From: Chitinophaga lutea
Lineage (GTDB): Bacteria; Bacteroidota; Bacteroidia; Chitinophagales; Chitinophagaceae
Length of the DNA: 64,000 bases
NCBI RefSeq assembly: GCF_003813775.1
Contig: NZ_RPDH01000002.1
Span: 2,232,001-2,296,000 of the forward strand
Direction: 5' to 3'
Positions within the stretch are counted from its first letter, which is position 1; the number at the start of each line of letters is the position of its first letter. The translations under genes were made by a program, and so were the position numbers. This document shows, in pieces, positions 29,929 to 37,627 of the stretch. A model generated the notes under the pieces. The model saw nothing but the letters and a program-made list of their open reading frames with translations. It did not search any database and was not told the origin of the DNA.

Positions 29929-29959
29929 AAAAAAAGGGAACAGCCGGTCAGCTGTCCCC
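29929..29959 (-). terminator. Terminator of the transaldolase-like gene
   Basis: On the minus strand GGGGACAGC pairs with GCTGTTCCC (9 bp, one G-T) and is followed by a T7 tract (plus-strand A run from 29929). It lies 24 nt after the gene's stop. Confidence 0.88.
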
Positions 29960-29982
29960 TCGTCAATATCGGGTGATGGATA

Positions 29983-30633
29983 CTACATTTTTTTAGCGTC
30001 CTCGAGGAATTTGGCCAGGCCAATGTCCGTGAGGGGGTGTTTCAGCAGGCCCAGGATGGAATCCAGCGGGCAGGTGCACACGTCGGCGCCGTTTTCGGCA
30101 CATTTAACGATGTGGAGGGCGTTGCGGATAGATGCGGCCAGCACTTCGGTTTTGAAGCCCTGGATGCTGTAGATCTGGGCGATCTGGGCGATCAGCTCGA
30201 TACCGTCCCAGCTGCTGTCGTCGATACGGCCGATGAAGGGCGATACGTAGGCGGCACCGGCTTTTGCCGCCAGGATGGCCTGACCGGCAGAAAATACCAG
30301 GGTACAGTTGGTGCGGATACCGTTTTCGGTGAACCAGCGGATGGCTTTTACGCCGTCTTTGATCATCGGCACTTTCACCACGATGTTCGGGTGAATGGCA
30401 GCCAGTTTCTTACCTTCTTCCACGATGCCGGCGAAGTCGGTAGACAATACTTCGGCGCTTACGTCGCCTTCCACCATTTCGCAAATGGTTTCGTAGTGTT
30501 TCATGATGGCAGCTTCCCCTTTGATGCCTTCCTTCGCCATCAGCGAGGGATTGGTGGTAACGCCGTCCAGAATGCCCAGGTCGTGCGCTTCCTGGATTTG
30601 CGAAAGGTTTGCTGTATCAATAAAGAATTTCAT
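29983..30633 (-). CDS. fsa: Transaldolase-like fructose-6-phosphate aldolase family protein
   Basis: A 216-residue single-domain enzyme of the small transaldolase family. It starts MKFFIDTANLSQIQEAHDLGILDGVTTNPSL, has the Schiff-base lysine Lys87 in NIVVKVPMI, and retains NCTLVFSAGQAILAAKAGAAYVSPFIGR. This subfamily includes true transaldolases of the non-oxidative pentose phosphate pathway and fructose-6-phosphate aldolases; sequence alone does not separate them, and many bacteria use this short form as transaldolase. The start at 30633 was chosen because it gives the family N-terminus. The SRP RNA gene lies immediately upstream on the same strand. Confidence 0.93.
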   Translation of the reverse strand: MKFFIDTANLSQIQEAHDLGILDGVTTNPSLMAKEGIKGEAAIMKHYETICEMVEGDVSAEVLSTDFAGIVEEGKKLAAIHPNIVVKVPMIKDGVKAIRWFTENGIRTNCTLVFSAGQAILAAKAGAAYVSPFIGRIDDSSWDGIELIAQIAQIYSIQGFKTEVLAASIRNALHIVKCAENGADVCTCPLDSILGLLKHPLTDIGLAKFLEDAKKM

Positions 30634-30767
30634 ATTGGGAGGGTATTTTAATTGTTGTTGATTGATTACGGGCAGTTTGTTCCCGACCCGAAATTTTATC
30701 CGGGGCAATTTAGTGAAACCAACAATATATTCCGGAATTGTGAGGCGAGAACCTGGCCATGTGGAAA

Positions 30768-30869
30768 AAAAAATGGCAAGTTACTTATATCGCACCGCTT
30801 CAACCGCCTACCCTTGCTACATTCCTGTCCTGGGGGAGTTCAGCAGGAGCTGGTCGTATAAGACTTGCC
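30768..30869 (-). ncRNA. ffs: Signal recognition particle RNA (small bacterial 4.5S type)
   Basis: The minus strand from 30869 starts GGCAAGTCTTATA and pairs with the end TATAAGTAACTTGCC, closing a roughly 100-nt rod. The apical part contains AACTCCCCCAGG, then ACA-GGAA-TGT, that is the conserved GGAA tetraloop on a 3-bp stem, followed by AGCAAGGGTAGGCGG, the other side of the SRP54-binding loops. A T9 tract follows the last stem base. A perfect promoter lies just upstream. Ends are estimated to within a few bases. Confidence 0.88.
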
Positions 30870-30873
30870 GATG

Positions 30874-30904
30874 CAAAGGTAATTGAAAGCCCGGTATAAT
30901 GCAA
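30874..30904 (-). promoter_or_regulatory. Promoter of ffs
   Basis: Minus-strand TTG (30904-30902), 20 nt, TACCTTTG (30881-30874). The first base of the SRP RNA helix (30869) is five bases past the -7 box, exactly where transcription should start. Confidence 0.85.
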
Positions 30905-30908
30905 ATAT

Positions 30909-31631
30909 TTAACGCGGATTTCGTTTTTTCTTTGGTTTGGAGAACACGTCCTTCTCATTTTTAATGATCATCGATTCGTCCTCCGGCCCTTGTTTGACGG
31001 GGATTTCAGTGACTATCTTCATATCGTTGCCGCCTCTGTAAAAAGCGGTGACGGAAATTTTTCTGGTGCTGCTGTCGGTAACGGGAATCAGCAAATCCTG
31101 GCCGATGAGCTGGCCGGCGCTGGCGGTGAAGCGGATGCGCGAGGTGTCGAGCGGATAGATTTTGCCGCTGTTGTAAATGCCTTCTACGTTCAGATAGAAG
31201 TGAATGCCGCGCTTGAGACTGTCCGCATAATGCTGGAAGCGGATACCGGTGAGGTACGGCAGCTGCAGCATCACTTCGTGCTGCTTCGAGGGCTGGTCGC
31301 GGAGGGTGACCAACAGGCGCATCTTGTAATTGTCCGGCCGTATTTTGTTCCGGTTGAACCGCAGTACACCGTTGCTGCATTCACCGAAGGGGGTTTCCAC
31401 CGTCACCTGGCTCCAGCGCAGGTCGCCTCCCAGCAGGCCGGCGGTCTGGCGTTCGGTACCGTCTTTATAACGCACGATGAGACCGATGGGCGTGGTGCTG
31501 TACAATTCGGCCACGGCATTGGAGTCGTACACGGCCGTGATGGCGGCCGCTTCTTTTTGCTGCGCGAAGGCAGGCAGGGCGAATAATATCAAAAGTAACG
31601 TTCTCAATATGCTCTTATTTGCTAAAACCAT
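30909..31631 (-). CDS. Exported protein of unknown function
   Basis: A 240-residue product with a signal peptide (MVLANKSILRTLLLILFALPAFAQ). The mature part is beta-strand rich and includes LYSTTPIGLIVRYKDGTERQT, NKIRPDNYKMRLLVTLRDQPSKQHEV and DTSRIRFTASAGQLIGQDLLIPV; the C-terminus is very basic (FSKPKKKRNPR). I do not recognise a family with confidence, though the strand pattern recalls surface or gliding-associated proteins of this phylum. The start at 31631 was chosen because it places the signal peptide at the N-terminus. It is divergent from the methyltransferase gene with 38 nt between them. Confidence 0.75.
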   Translation of the reverse strand: MVLANKSILRTLLLILFALPAFAQQKEAAAITAVYDSNAVAELYSTTPIGLIVRYKDGTERQTAGLLGGDLRWSQVTVETPFGECSNGVLRFNRNKIRPDNYKMRLLVTLRDQPSKQHEVMLQLPYLTGIRFQHYADSLKRGIHFYLNVEGIYNSGKIYPLDTSRIRFTASAGQLIGQDLLIPVTDSSTRKISVTAFYRGGNDMKIVTEIPVKQGPEDESMIIKNEKDVFSKPKKKRNPR

Positions 31632-31669
31632 TCCAAAATTAGTCCTAATTTCACGCAATTTTTAAAAGC

Positions 31670-32482
31670 ATGTCATTACCACAACATACCGACGCCACTT
31701 TAAGGTACCAGCAGCAGGTTGATAATTCCCGGAGTTACGTGATGCCGTTCATCCAGCGGGAGTTTCCCGAGCTGAAAGGCCTGCGCGTGATGGAAATCGG
31801 CTGCGGCGAGGGCGGGGTGCTCACCCCCTTCCTGGAAGCGGGCTGCCGTTGTGTGGGCGTGGACCTCTTCCCGGAAAGAATTGAACTGGCGAAGGGATTC
31901 CTGGGGCAGTACATCGACAACGGCCAGCTGCAGCTGATCGCCAAAAATATATACGACGTCGACTTTTTCGGGGAATTCCAGCATGCTTTTGATGTGATCA
32001 TCCTCAAAGACGCCATCGAGCATATCCCGGACCAGGACAAACTGGTGGCGTATCTCAAAAACCTCCTGACCGTGCGCGGCCAGGTATATTTCGGTTTCCC
32101 GCCCTGGTATATGCCCCATGGCGGCCACCAGCAGATCTGCGGCAGCAAATTCCTGAGTTTCCTGCCGTATGTGCATTTACTGCCGCGGCCGCTGTACCGT
32201 GGCCTGCTCAAAGCTTTCGGCGAAAGCGAGGGCACCATCAAAGAATTGATGGAGCTGGTGGATACCGGTATTTCCATCGAACGGTTTGAAAAGATCGTGC
32301 GCACCACCGGGTTCGATATCACCCAAAGAAAATACTACCTCATCAACCCGATTTACAAATACAAGTTCAACCTGCAACCGCGGGAGCAGTTCGGATGGAT
32401 GAAGAAGATCCCCTTCGTCCGCAATTTCTTTACCACCTGCATGTACTACATGATCAAACCTTCGGCGGAAACGAAGGGTTAA
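31670..32482 (+). CDS. Class I SAM-dependent methyltransferase
   Basis: A 270-residue protein with the Rossmann-like methyltransferase core: motif I is LRVMEIGCGEGGVLTPFLEAGCRCVGVD (about residues 37-65), followed by DVIILKDAIEHIPDQDKLVAYL, the motif II/III region typical of UbiE/Methyltransf_11-type enzymes. The C-terminal part (after about residue 150) contains several aromatic segments, PRPLYRGLLKAFGESEG and YYLINPIYKYKFNLQPREQFG, that may bind a lipid or sugar acceptor. Similar proteins are found in polysaccharide loci, but no such locus is visible here. The acceptor is unknown. Confidence 0.85.
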   Translation: MSLPQHTDATLRYQQQVDNSRSYVMPFIQREFPELKGLRVMEIGCGEGGVLTPFLEAGCRCVGVDLFPERIELAKGFLGQYIDNGQLQLIAKNIYDVDFFGEFQHAFDVIILKDAIEHIPDQDKLVAYLKNLLTVRGQVYFGFPPWYMPHGGHQQICGSKFLSFLPYVHLLPRPLYRGLLKAFGESEGTIKELMELVDTGISIERFEKIVRTTGFDITQRKYYLINPIYKYKFNLQPREQFGWMKKIPFVRNFFTTCMYYMIKPSAETKG

Positions 32483-32625
32483 CGCCCTGGTATACCGGCA
32501 AGGCATTACTCCGTCCGCGAGGGCGCGGATTTACGTGCCAGATCCTGAAACGGCTACCAGTAAAAAAGGAATGAAGATCGAAGGGGTAAATTGCCCGGCA
32601 TTTACCAGATCGCGACATGACGCGC

Positions 32626-33357
32626 TCAGGCATTCCAGATTTCCCAGGATGCCTCGGCCTGCAGTATCAGCATTTCATGACCGTTTTTAACGGAGGCGCC
32701 GCGTTCGGCGCCTTTTTTCATGAACAGTGTTTCGGCCGGGTTGTAGATGAGGTCGTACAGCAGGTGCCGGTCCGTGATGAATTCGTAAGGAATGGGCGGC
32801 GCTTCGGTTACGTTCGGGTACATGCCCAGCGGCGTGGTATTTACGATCAGCGTATGTTCCCGCATCACCGTTTCGTTCACCGCATCGTACCCGATGGTGC
32901 CGTCAAAATATTTGCGGCTCACTTCGGTGTAGGAGATGCCCAGCCGCTGCAGGGCATATTTCACCGCTTTGGCGGCCCCGCCCGCGCCGAGTATCAGCGC
33001 TTTGGTATGCTGTGGTTGCAGTAAGGGCTGCAGGGAGCGGCTGAAACCGATCACGTCCGTATTATGCCCGGTGAGCTCGTTATCCCGGCGGCGGATGCAG
33101 TTCACTGCGCCGATGGCTTTCGCTGCGTCGCTGAAATGGTGGAGAAAGGGAATGACTTCCTGTTTGTAGGGAATGGTGACGTTCATGCCTTCCAGTTCCG
33201 GATGGTCGTTCCAGAGGGCCTGGAACTGGTCTATCGAGGGAATGGGGAAGTTTTCGTACCGGCAATCCGTGATGCCTTCGCGCTGGAATTTTTCAGCAAA
33301 AAACCCTTTTGAAAAGGAATGGGAAAGCGGGAAGCCGATCAGGCCGAACAAGCGCAT
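32626..33357 (-). CDS. aroE: Shikimate dehydrogenase
   Basis: Reduces 3-dehydroshikimate with NADPH in aromatic amino acid synthesis. The 243-residue protein begins MRLFGLIGFPLSHSFSKGFFAEKF (substrate-site serines), carries the catalytic lysine in NVTIPYKQEV, the aspartate in GHNTDVIGF, and the nucleotide-binding loop LILGAGGAAKAVKYAL. An upstream in-frame ATG at 33459 lies beyond the comA stop codon and gives an unconserved tail, so 33357 is used. It follows comA on the same strand, separated by a strong hairpin. Other aro genes are not adjacent. Confidence 0.95.
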   Translation of the reverse strand: MRLFGLIGFPLSHSFSKGFFAEKFQREGITDCRYENFPIPSIDQFQALWNDHPELEGMNVTIPYKQEVIPFLHHFSDAAKAIGAVNCIRRRDNELTGHNTDVIGFSRSLQPLLQPQHTKALILGAGGAAKAVKYALQRLGISYTEVSRKYFDGTIGYDAVNETVMREHTLIVNTTPLGMYPNVTEAPPIPYEFITDRHLLYDLIYNPAETLFMKKGAERGASVKNGHEMLILQAEASWEIWNA

Positions 33358-33373
33358 ACGGTAAAAATTGAGA

Positions 33374-33400
33374 ATGGCGGACCGGGAGCCGGTCCGCCAT
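33374..33400 (-). terminator. Strong hairpin between comA and aroE
   Basis: A perfect 12-bp stem ATGGCGGACCGG/CCGGTCCGCCAT (33374-33385 with 33389-33400) has a 3-nt loop. On the minus strand it starts 10 nt after the comA stop. Only a weak T stretch follows, so termination may be partial and aroE may still be read through. Confidence 0.65.
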
Positions 33401-33409
33401 GTATGTAGA

Positions 33410-34174
33410 TTATTCTTTGTCGAGGAAAAGGTGGAAGGTATCGCCGCGGAGGCCCACACGCATGGCTTCCAGGGGAATCACCTCGTGGGGGGCCAGGTTG
33501 CCCAGGTTGGCGTTGCAGCCTACCAGTTCCAGGAAATACAGCTGCTGGTCTTTCTGGGGAGCTTCCCATATGATTTTTTCAGCCGGTATCTGTGTGAGGA
33601 TTTCCTGCACCAGCCCTTCGCGCACTTCGCCGCTACCGCGGTAAATGCCTACGTTACCGCCTTCGCGCGCTTCCGCGATCACGTAAGTGGCGCCGGCTTC
33701 CAGTTCCGCGCGCATCAGTTCGATCCATTTATAGGGAGGAATGATATGCTCCGCATCTTTGGAGCCCACTTCACTCAGCACCAGGCCGTGTTTGGTGAGT
33801 TTTTCGATGTAGCCGCACTTTTCCGCGTGCGGGATGGTGATGGAACCGTCGGAAACTTCCATATAGGAGATACCGTAGTCTTTGATCACTTTCACGTACT
33901 CGTCAAACTGGTTACGGATGAGGAACGCCTCAAACAGGGTACCGCCGAAGTATACGGGGATATTCGCCGCCTGGTACAGTTCAATTTTTTCACGAAGGTT
34001 GGGAGTTACGAAAGAGGTGCCAAATCCCAGTTTTACAATATCCACATGCGGTGAGGCAGCAGATAAAAAGTTCTTTGCTTCTTCAACGCTCAGGCCTTTG
34101 TCCATCACCATGGTGAGCCCATGGTTCCGCGGCTTGCTGGTTCTTTCCGGAATTTGCGTCAGATTAAAATTCAT
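33410..34174 (-). CDS. comA: Phosphosulfolactate synthase (ComA family)
   Basis: A 254-residue TIM-barrel enzyme of the ComA family, which adds sulfite to phosphoenolpyruvate to give (2R)-phospho-3-sulfolactate. Family features are KPRNHGLTMVMDKGLSVEEAKNFL at the N-terminus, DIVKLGFGTSF, YFGGTLFEAFL and the EVSDGSITIP segment, then EAREGGNVGIYRGSGEVR. In archaea it begins coenzyme M synthesis, but in Chitinophaga-like bacteria a route to cysteate for sulfonolipids is more plausible. ComB and ComC partners are not in the window. A candidate acyltransferase for cysteate lies at 40533-41774. Confidence 0.9.
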   Translation of the reverse strand: MNFNLTQIPERTSKPRNHGLTMVMDKGLSVEEAKNFLSAASPHVDIVKLGFGTSFVTPNLREKIELYQAANIPVYFGGTLFEAFLIRNQFDEYVKVIKDYGISYMEVSDGSITIPHAEKCGYIEKLTKHGLVLSEVGSKDAEHIIPPYKWIELMRAELEAGATYVIAEAREGGNVGIYRGSGEVREGLVQEILTQIPAEKIIWEAPQKDQQLYFLELVGCNANLGNLAPHEVIPLEAMRVGLRGDTFHLFLDKE

Positions 34175-34338
34175 TTTGCACGATTTTATTCTTCTTAATG
34201 GTCTTTTCCCACCAAACTGTCATACTTAGCTATGCCTACCTTGTAATTGGATTGGTTTTGTTGGCTTTTCCAATGTTTACAATTTAGAAAACCGCGGCAA
34301 AAATAAGAAGTTCTGCAATAGGAGGAGCAAAAAATGGT

Positions 34339-35769
34339 TTAACGTTTACGCCTGTACCGGCCGATGAGGTCTACCACGGCGATATGCTGGAGGATGGACG
34401 GGTCGAGCTCCACCATCTTTTTCACCTGGCGGGGATGCAGTTGCAGGGCTGTTTCCAGCTGCAGCAGGCCCTCTTTGGTTTTGCCGGTGGCAATGAGCAG
34501 GGCGGCCCGGTAAAAAAGAAACACGGGTTTACGCCCTATCCGGGCTTCGGCGGCATCGAGCTGCACGAGGGCTTCGTCCACATGACCGGAGGCATACAGG
34601 CCGCGCACCAGTTCTTTCCAGGCCTGGGCGCTGTTGGGCCGGATACGCACGGCGTTGAGGAAATGGGCCAGGGCCTCCTTGTCGCTTCCCAGCTGCAGGT
34701 AACACTGCCCCAGGGTGATATTGTACTCGGCGCTGTGTTTGTTGATGCGCAGGGCGGACTGGAGGGACTTGATGGCGTTTTCCCAGTTCTCCTCCGTCAT
34801 GTAAGCCTTGGCTATTTTGAGATAGAGCTTGTCGTCGTTCGGGCTGAGGTGGCTGGCCTTGCGGTAATAATACCGGGCCTGCGTGAACTTGCGCATCTTT
34901 TCGTAGCAGTGGCCGATGGCTTCGTAGATCACGTCTTCCGGCTTGGCCACTTCCAGGTGTTTCTGCAGCACCTCGATGGCTTCGTTGTATTTGCGCAGGT
35001 GGATGTAGGCGTCGCCCATGTTGCGGTAGGCATAGTCGAACCGCTCGTCGATCACCACGGCGTACTGGTACGCGTCGATCGCTTTTTCATAGAGCTTCAG
35101 GCCCTGGTAGGCCGTGCCCAGGTTGAACCAGGCCAGCTGGTTGTACGGGTGCTCGTTGATGATGTTGGTATGGAGGCGGATGCTTTCTTCGTTGCGGCCT
35201 GTAAACTCGGTCCAGAAGCAGATTTTGTGCAGGGCTTCCTCGTTGTTGGCATCGTATTCCAGCAGCATCTTGAGGCAGTCGAACACTTTTTCGAATTCTT
35301 CCCAGTCGTCGTACACGTCCGCCAGTTCCAGCAGCAGGTCGGTACGGTCTTCCCCGTCGAACTGGGTGATCTGTTCCTCGAGGAGGGAGGCCGCCTTTTC
35401 GTGCTGGTTCATGGCCAGGTACACGTCTGTTTTGAGAATATACAGGTTAATATCGTTACTGTCCAGCAATGCGGCTTTTTCCAGCAATGCGAGGGCTTCG
35501 CGGTATTTTTTGGTTTCGATTAATAAAGCGGATTTTTTGAGTAGCAGTGCGGAGGAGAAGGGGAACTGCTCGATGGCGATTTCAACGGCCTGGAGGGCAT
35601 TATTGAGCTCATCGTGCTCATCGTAGTAATCGATGATCTGTTCGAAAGAATCCTCGTCCAGGAAGGCGTGTGATCTGCCCTCCTTAAGATTCTCAAATTG
35701 CTGAAGCAAGTCCCTCAAATCTTCAAAATCCTCGTTAAACTCGTTAAATGATGGGAAATCGTGATTCAT
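34339..35769 (-). CDS. Tetratricopeptide repeat protein
   Basis: A 476-residue soluble protein made almost entirely of TPR helical pairs, for example NQLAWFNLGTAYQGLKLYEKAIDAYQYAVVID, DYAYRNMGDAYIHLRKYNEAIEVLQKHLEV and AEYNITLGQCYLQLGSDKEALAHFLNAV. No signal peptide or membrane segment is seen if translation starts at 35769 (MNHDFPSFNEFNEDFEDLRDL), which is preferred over an ATG 36 nt upstream because the acidic N-terminus begins there. TPR proteins act as scaffolds, and the partner is unknown. The gene is alone and divergent from the small exported protein gene. Confidence 0.9.
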   Translation of the reverse strand: MNHDFPSFNEFNEDFEDLRDLLQQFENLKEGRSHAFLDEDSFEQIIDYYDEHDELNNALQAVEIAIEQFPFSSALLLKKSALLIETKKYREALALLEKAALLDSNDINLYILKTDVYLAMNQHEKAASLLEEQITQFDGEDRTDLLLELADVYDDWEEFEKVFDCLKMLLEYDANNEEALHKICFWTEFTGRNEESIRLHTNIINEHPYNQLAWFNLGTAYQGLKLYEKAIDAYQYAVVIDERFDYAYRNMGDAYIHLRKYNEAIEVLQKHLEVAKPEDVIYEAIGHCYEKMRKFTQARYYYRKASHLSPNDDKLYLKIAKAYMTEENWENAIKSLQSALRINKHSAEYNITLGQCYLQLGSDKEALAHFLNAVRIRPNSAQAWKELVRGLYASGHVDEALVQLDAAEARIGRKPVFLFYRAALLIATGKTKEGLLQLETALQLHPRQVKKMVELDPSILQHIAVVDLIGRYRRKR

Positions 35770-35900
35770 TAATGTAAATATATGAGATTTTGCATCCGTC
35801 ACCAAACAAGTTGGCCTTTACCGCTCGTGTATTTTTTAACATTTTTTTAAGATAAAAGGGTAAATTGCTTAAGATTCCGTTATGATAGATGGATTTTTCG

Positions 35901-35908
35901 TATATTTG
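35901..35908 (+). promoter_or_regulatory. -7 element 7 nt before the small exported protein gene
   Basis: TATATTTG at 35901-35908, with the ATG at 35916, so the leader would be very short. The -33 region has TTA rather than TTG, and the match is therefore partial. Confidence 0.5.
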
Positions 35909-35915
35909 CATTACA

Positions 35916-36308
35916 ATGAAGCAGAAATTTAACATAATCCAAAGATTTTCATTGTCTTGCCTCATGGTAAGTGCTTTGTTCATGCTTGCACTGAGTGTAC
36001 AGGCCAATGATCTGGGCGGTAATTTGGATAACGAAAAGGACAAGGTTGTAAAGAAGACCGAGACCCGCTACAACCTCACCGCCATGCCTAAAACGAATCT
36101 GAGCCTTGACGCGGGATTTAAGGCCAGCGGTATCCTGAAAACCGATTTTAACCTGAGTTCTGACAACAGTACTGTTAACGTTAAGTCTGTACTGACATAT
36201 AAAAGAGGAAATGTCACCTATATCGTGCCTTACTCTGTACAAGCACAACCTGTACCCAGCATGAAGTATCATCAGGTGCAGTTTAACTTACCGTTCAGGA
36301 AAAACTAA
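35916..36308 (+). CDS. Small exported protein of unknown function
   Basis: A 130-residue product starting MKQKFNIIQRFSLSCLMVSALFMLALSVQAND, a clear signal peptide ending near residue 30. The mature part of about 100 residues has beta-strand character (TRYNLTAMPKTNLSLDAGFKASG, STVNVKSVLTYKRGNVTYIVPYSVQAQ) and no cysteine. I do not recognise a family. The start at 35916 is preferred to an in-frame ATG 27 nt upstream because that one precedes the -7 box. A good terminator follows 27 nt after the stop, so it is transcribed alone. Confidence 0.75.
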   Translation: MKQKFNIIQRFSLSCLMVSALFMLALSVQANDLGGNLDNEKDKVVKKTETRYNLTAMPKTNLSLDAGFKASGILKTDFNLSSDNSTVNVKSVLTYKRGNVTYIVPYSVQAQPVPSMKYHQVQFNLPFRKN

Positions 36309-36334
36309 GGACAATTTGAAAAGAGATTTTGCAG

Positions 36335-36363
36335 AAAGGCTGTTCGAAAGAACGGCCTTTTTT
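36335..36363 (+). terminator. Terminator of the small exported protein gene
   Basis: An 11-bp stem AAAGGCTGTTC/GAACGGCCTTT (36335-36345 with 36350-36360, one G-T) closes a GAAA tetraloop and continues into a T6 run. Confidence 0.92.
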
Positions 36364-36400
36364 GCGTTTGGGAGGTGCGGGCCGGTTGAATACCTCAAAC

Positions 36401-36848
36401 GCAGATGGGATGCGCGGTTGCAGGGAATTGGATGTAACGCCCGGGGGGCTGCAATAGCCAGTGACGCATGCAGGATTGGAGATATTGCCCCGAAGGCAGA
36501 TGGAATGCGCGGTTGCAGGGAATTGGATGTAACGCCCGGAGGGCTGCAATAACGGGTGACGCATGCAGGACTCAGAGTGTTAAATACCCCCGAAGGCAGA
36601 TGGAATGCGCGGTTGCAGGGAATTGGATGTAACGCCCGGAGGGCTGCTATAGCGGGTGACGCATGCAGGATTGGAGATGTTGCCCCCGAAGGTAGATGGA
36701 ATGCGCGGTTACAGGGAATTGATGCAACGCCCGGAGGGCTGCAATAGCCAGTGACGCATGCAGGATTCAGGGTATCAGATACCCCCGAAGGCAGATGGGA
36801 TGCCCGGTTGCAGGGAGTCGCATGTAACGCCCGGAGGGCATGCCTGAG
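36401..36848. repeat. Five-unit tandem repeat with two alternating spacer types
   Basis: Units begin at 36401, 36496, 36596, 36692 and 36791 (periods 95, 100, 96, 99). Each has a conserved core of about 75 nt starting GCAGATGGRATGCGCGGTT and ending near GACGCATGCAGGA. The links between cores alternate: TTGGAGAT(A/G)TTGCCC after units 1 and 3, and a longer TCAG-type link ending ATACCCC after units 2 and 4. The core holds an inverted repeat TTGCAG/CTGCAA around a GCCC-GGA-GGGC hairpin and a GCATGC palindrome. The fifth unit is truncated. The unit length is not a multiple of three, so it is not a protein repeat. Confidence 0.92.
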
Positions 36849-36854
36849 CAAATA

Positions 36855-36880
36855 AAAAAGGGCTGCTCCATGAACAGCCC
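36855..36880 (-). terminator. Terminator of the DUF4412-like gene
   Basis: Minus-strand GGGCTGTTC pairs with GAGCAGCCC (9 bp, one G-T, 3-nt loop) and is followed by a T6 tract. It starts 26 nt after the stop at 36906 and separates the gene from the repeat array. Confidence 0.88.
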
Positions 36881-36905
36881 CCTATCGAAAATATCTTCAG
36901 TATCC

Positions 36906-37568
36906 TTAACCCCTGATCTTCTTCAGCTCATCCGCCGTAATCTCCCTGTACCCTTTCGGCACATCGAATATCGAGGCGGGTACCGGGCTCAAATCCACCT
37001 TGGTGGCTGTCACCTTCATTTTGGAGCCGGACTTCACTACGATCTCGAACTCCAGCGGAATGCCTTTCAGGTTCATGAAACGGCGATTGTAATATTTGTT
37101 TTCCGGAATGAGGTCCATCGTGTAATACACATCGAACGTGGTGCCGTCTTCCATTTTTCCGATGGCCTTGCGGCATTTGTAGCCCGCGATTTCGCGGATC
37201 TCCGTCTGGTCGGTGAACTGGGTGTTGCTATACTTTTTCGTATCCTGCTCGTAGCCTTTTTTGTCGGTGCGGATCAGGTACTTGTCCCCATGGTTGTCCA
37301 TGAGCGTCACCACCGTTTCTTCCTGTGCATTGATGAGATAGATGTAGTTAACCACATTGAAGTTCATGTCTATCCGGCTCTGGTGGCCTCGGAGGTATTG
37401 AATCATGGAACTGTTGGCGAACATCGCCTCCATCTGGAGCTGTTCCGCCGGCATTTCTACCTTATAGCTTATCCTCGCGTCCGATATGGTACGTTGTGCC
37501 CAAAGCGGCGATGCGGAACCGGCTATGAAGCCTGCCAGCAATCCCCCTATCAGTAACAATTTTCGCAT
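36906..37568 (-). CDS. Exported DUF4412/GLPGLI-like protein
   Basis: A 220-residue protein with a signal peptide (MRKLLLIGGLLAGFIAGSASPLWAQ). The mature sequence, with ISDARISYKVEMPAEQLQMEAMFANSSMIQYL, EETVVTLMDNHGDKYLIRTDKK, IREIAGYKCRKAIGKMEDGTTFDVYYTMDLIPE and GIPLEFEI, has the pattern of DUF4412 and GLPGLI family proteins: a modified-residue report strand, a YKCRKA motif and a closing LKGIPLE segment. Their function is unknown. Translation is taken from 37568 because this ATG starts the signal peptide. It is flanked by the repeat array and the hydratase gene. Confidence 0.78.
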   Translation of the reverse strand: MRKLLLIGGLLAGFIAGSASPLWAQRTISDARISYKVEMPAEQLQMEAMFANSSMIQYLRGHQSRIDMNFNVVNYIYLINAQEETVVTLMDNHGDKYLIRTDKKGYEQDTKKYSNTQFTDQTEIREIAGYKCRKAIGKMEDGTTFDVYYTMDLIPENKYYNRRFMNLKGIPLEFEIVVKSGSKMKVTATKVDLSPVPASIFDVPKGYREITADELKKIRG

Positions 37569-37627
37569 AATTGGTTCTTTAGTACATAGGTATGTGTGAA
37601 AATTCTGTGCCAAATGCATTAAACCCG

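Noticed and set aside
36401..36848. Possible CRISPR array
   Set aside because: Units are 95-100 nt with long conserved cores, and the linkers are only two repeated types instead of unique spacers; no cas gene is near.
36288..36851. A 187-codon open frame on the minus strand across the tandem repeat, with repeated protein-like segments
   Set aside because: The repeat periods (95-100) are not multiples of three, the frame has no start context or family, and it only stays open because the repeat lacks stops in that frame.
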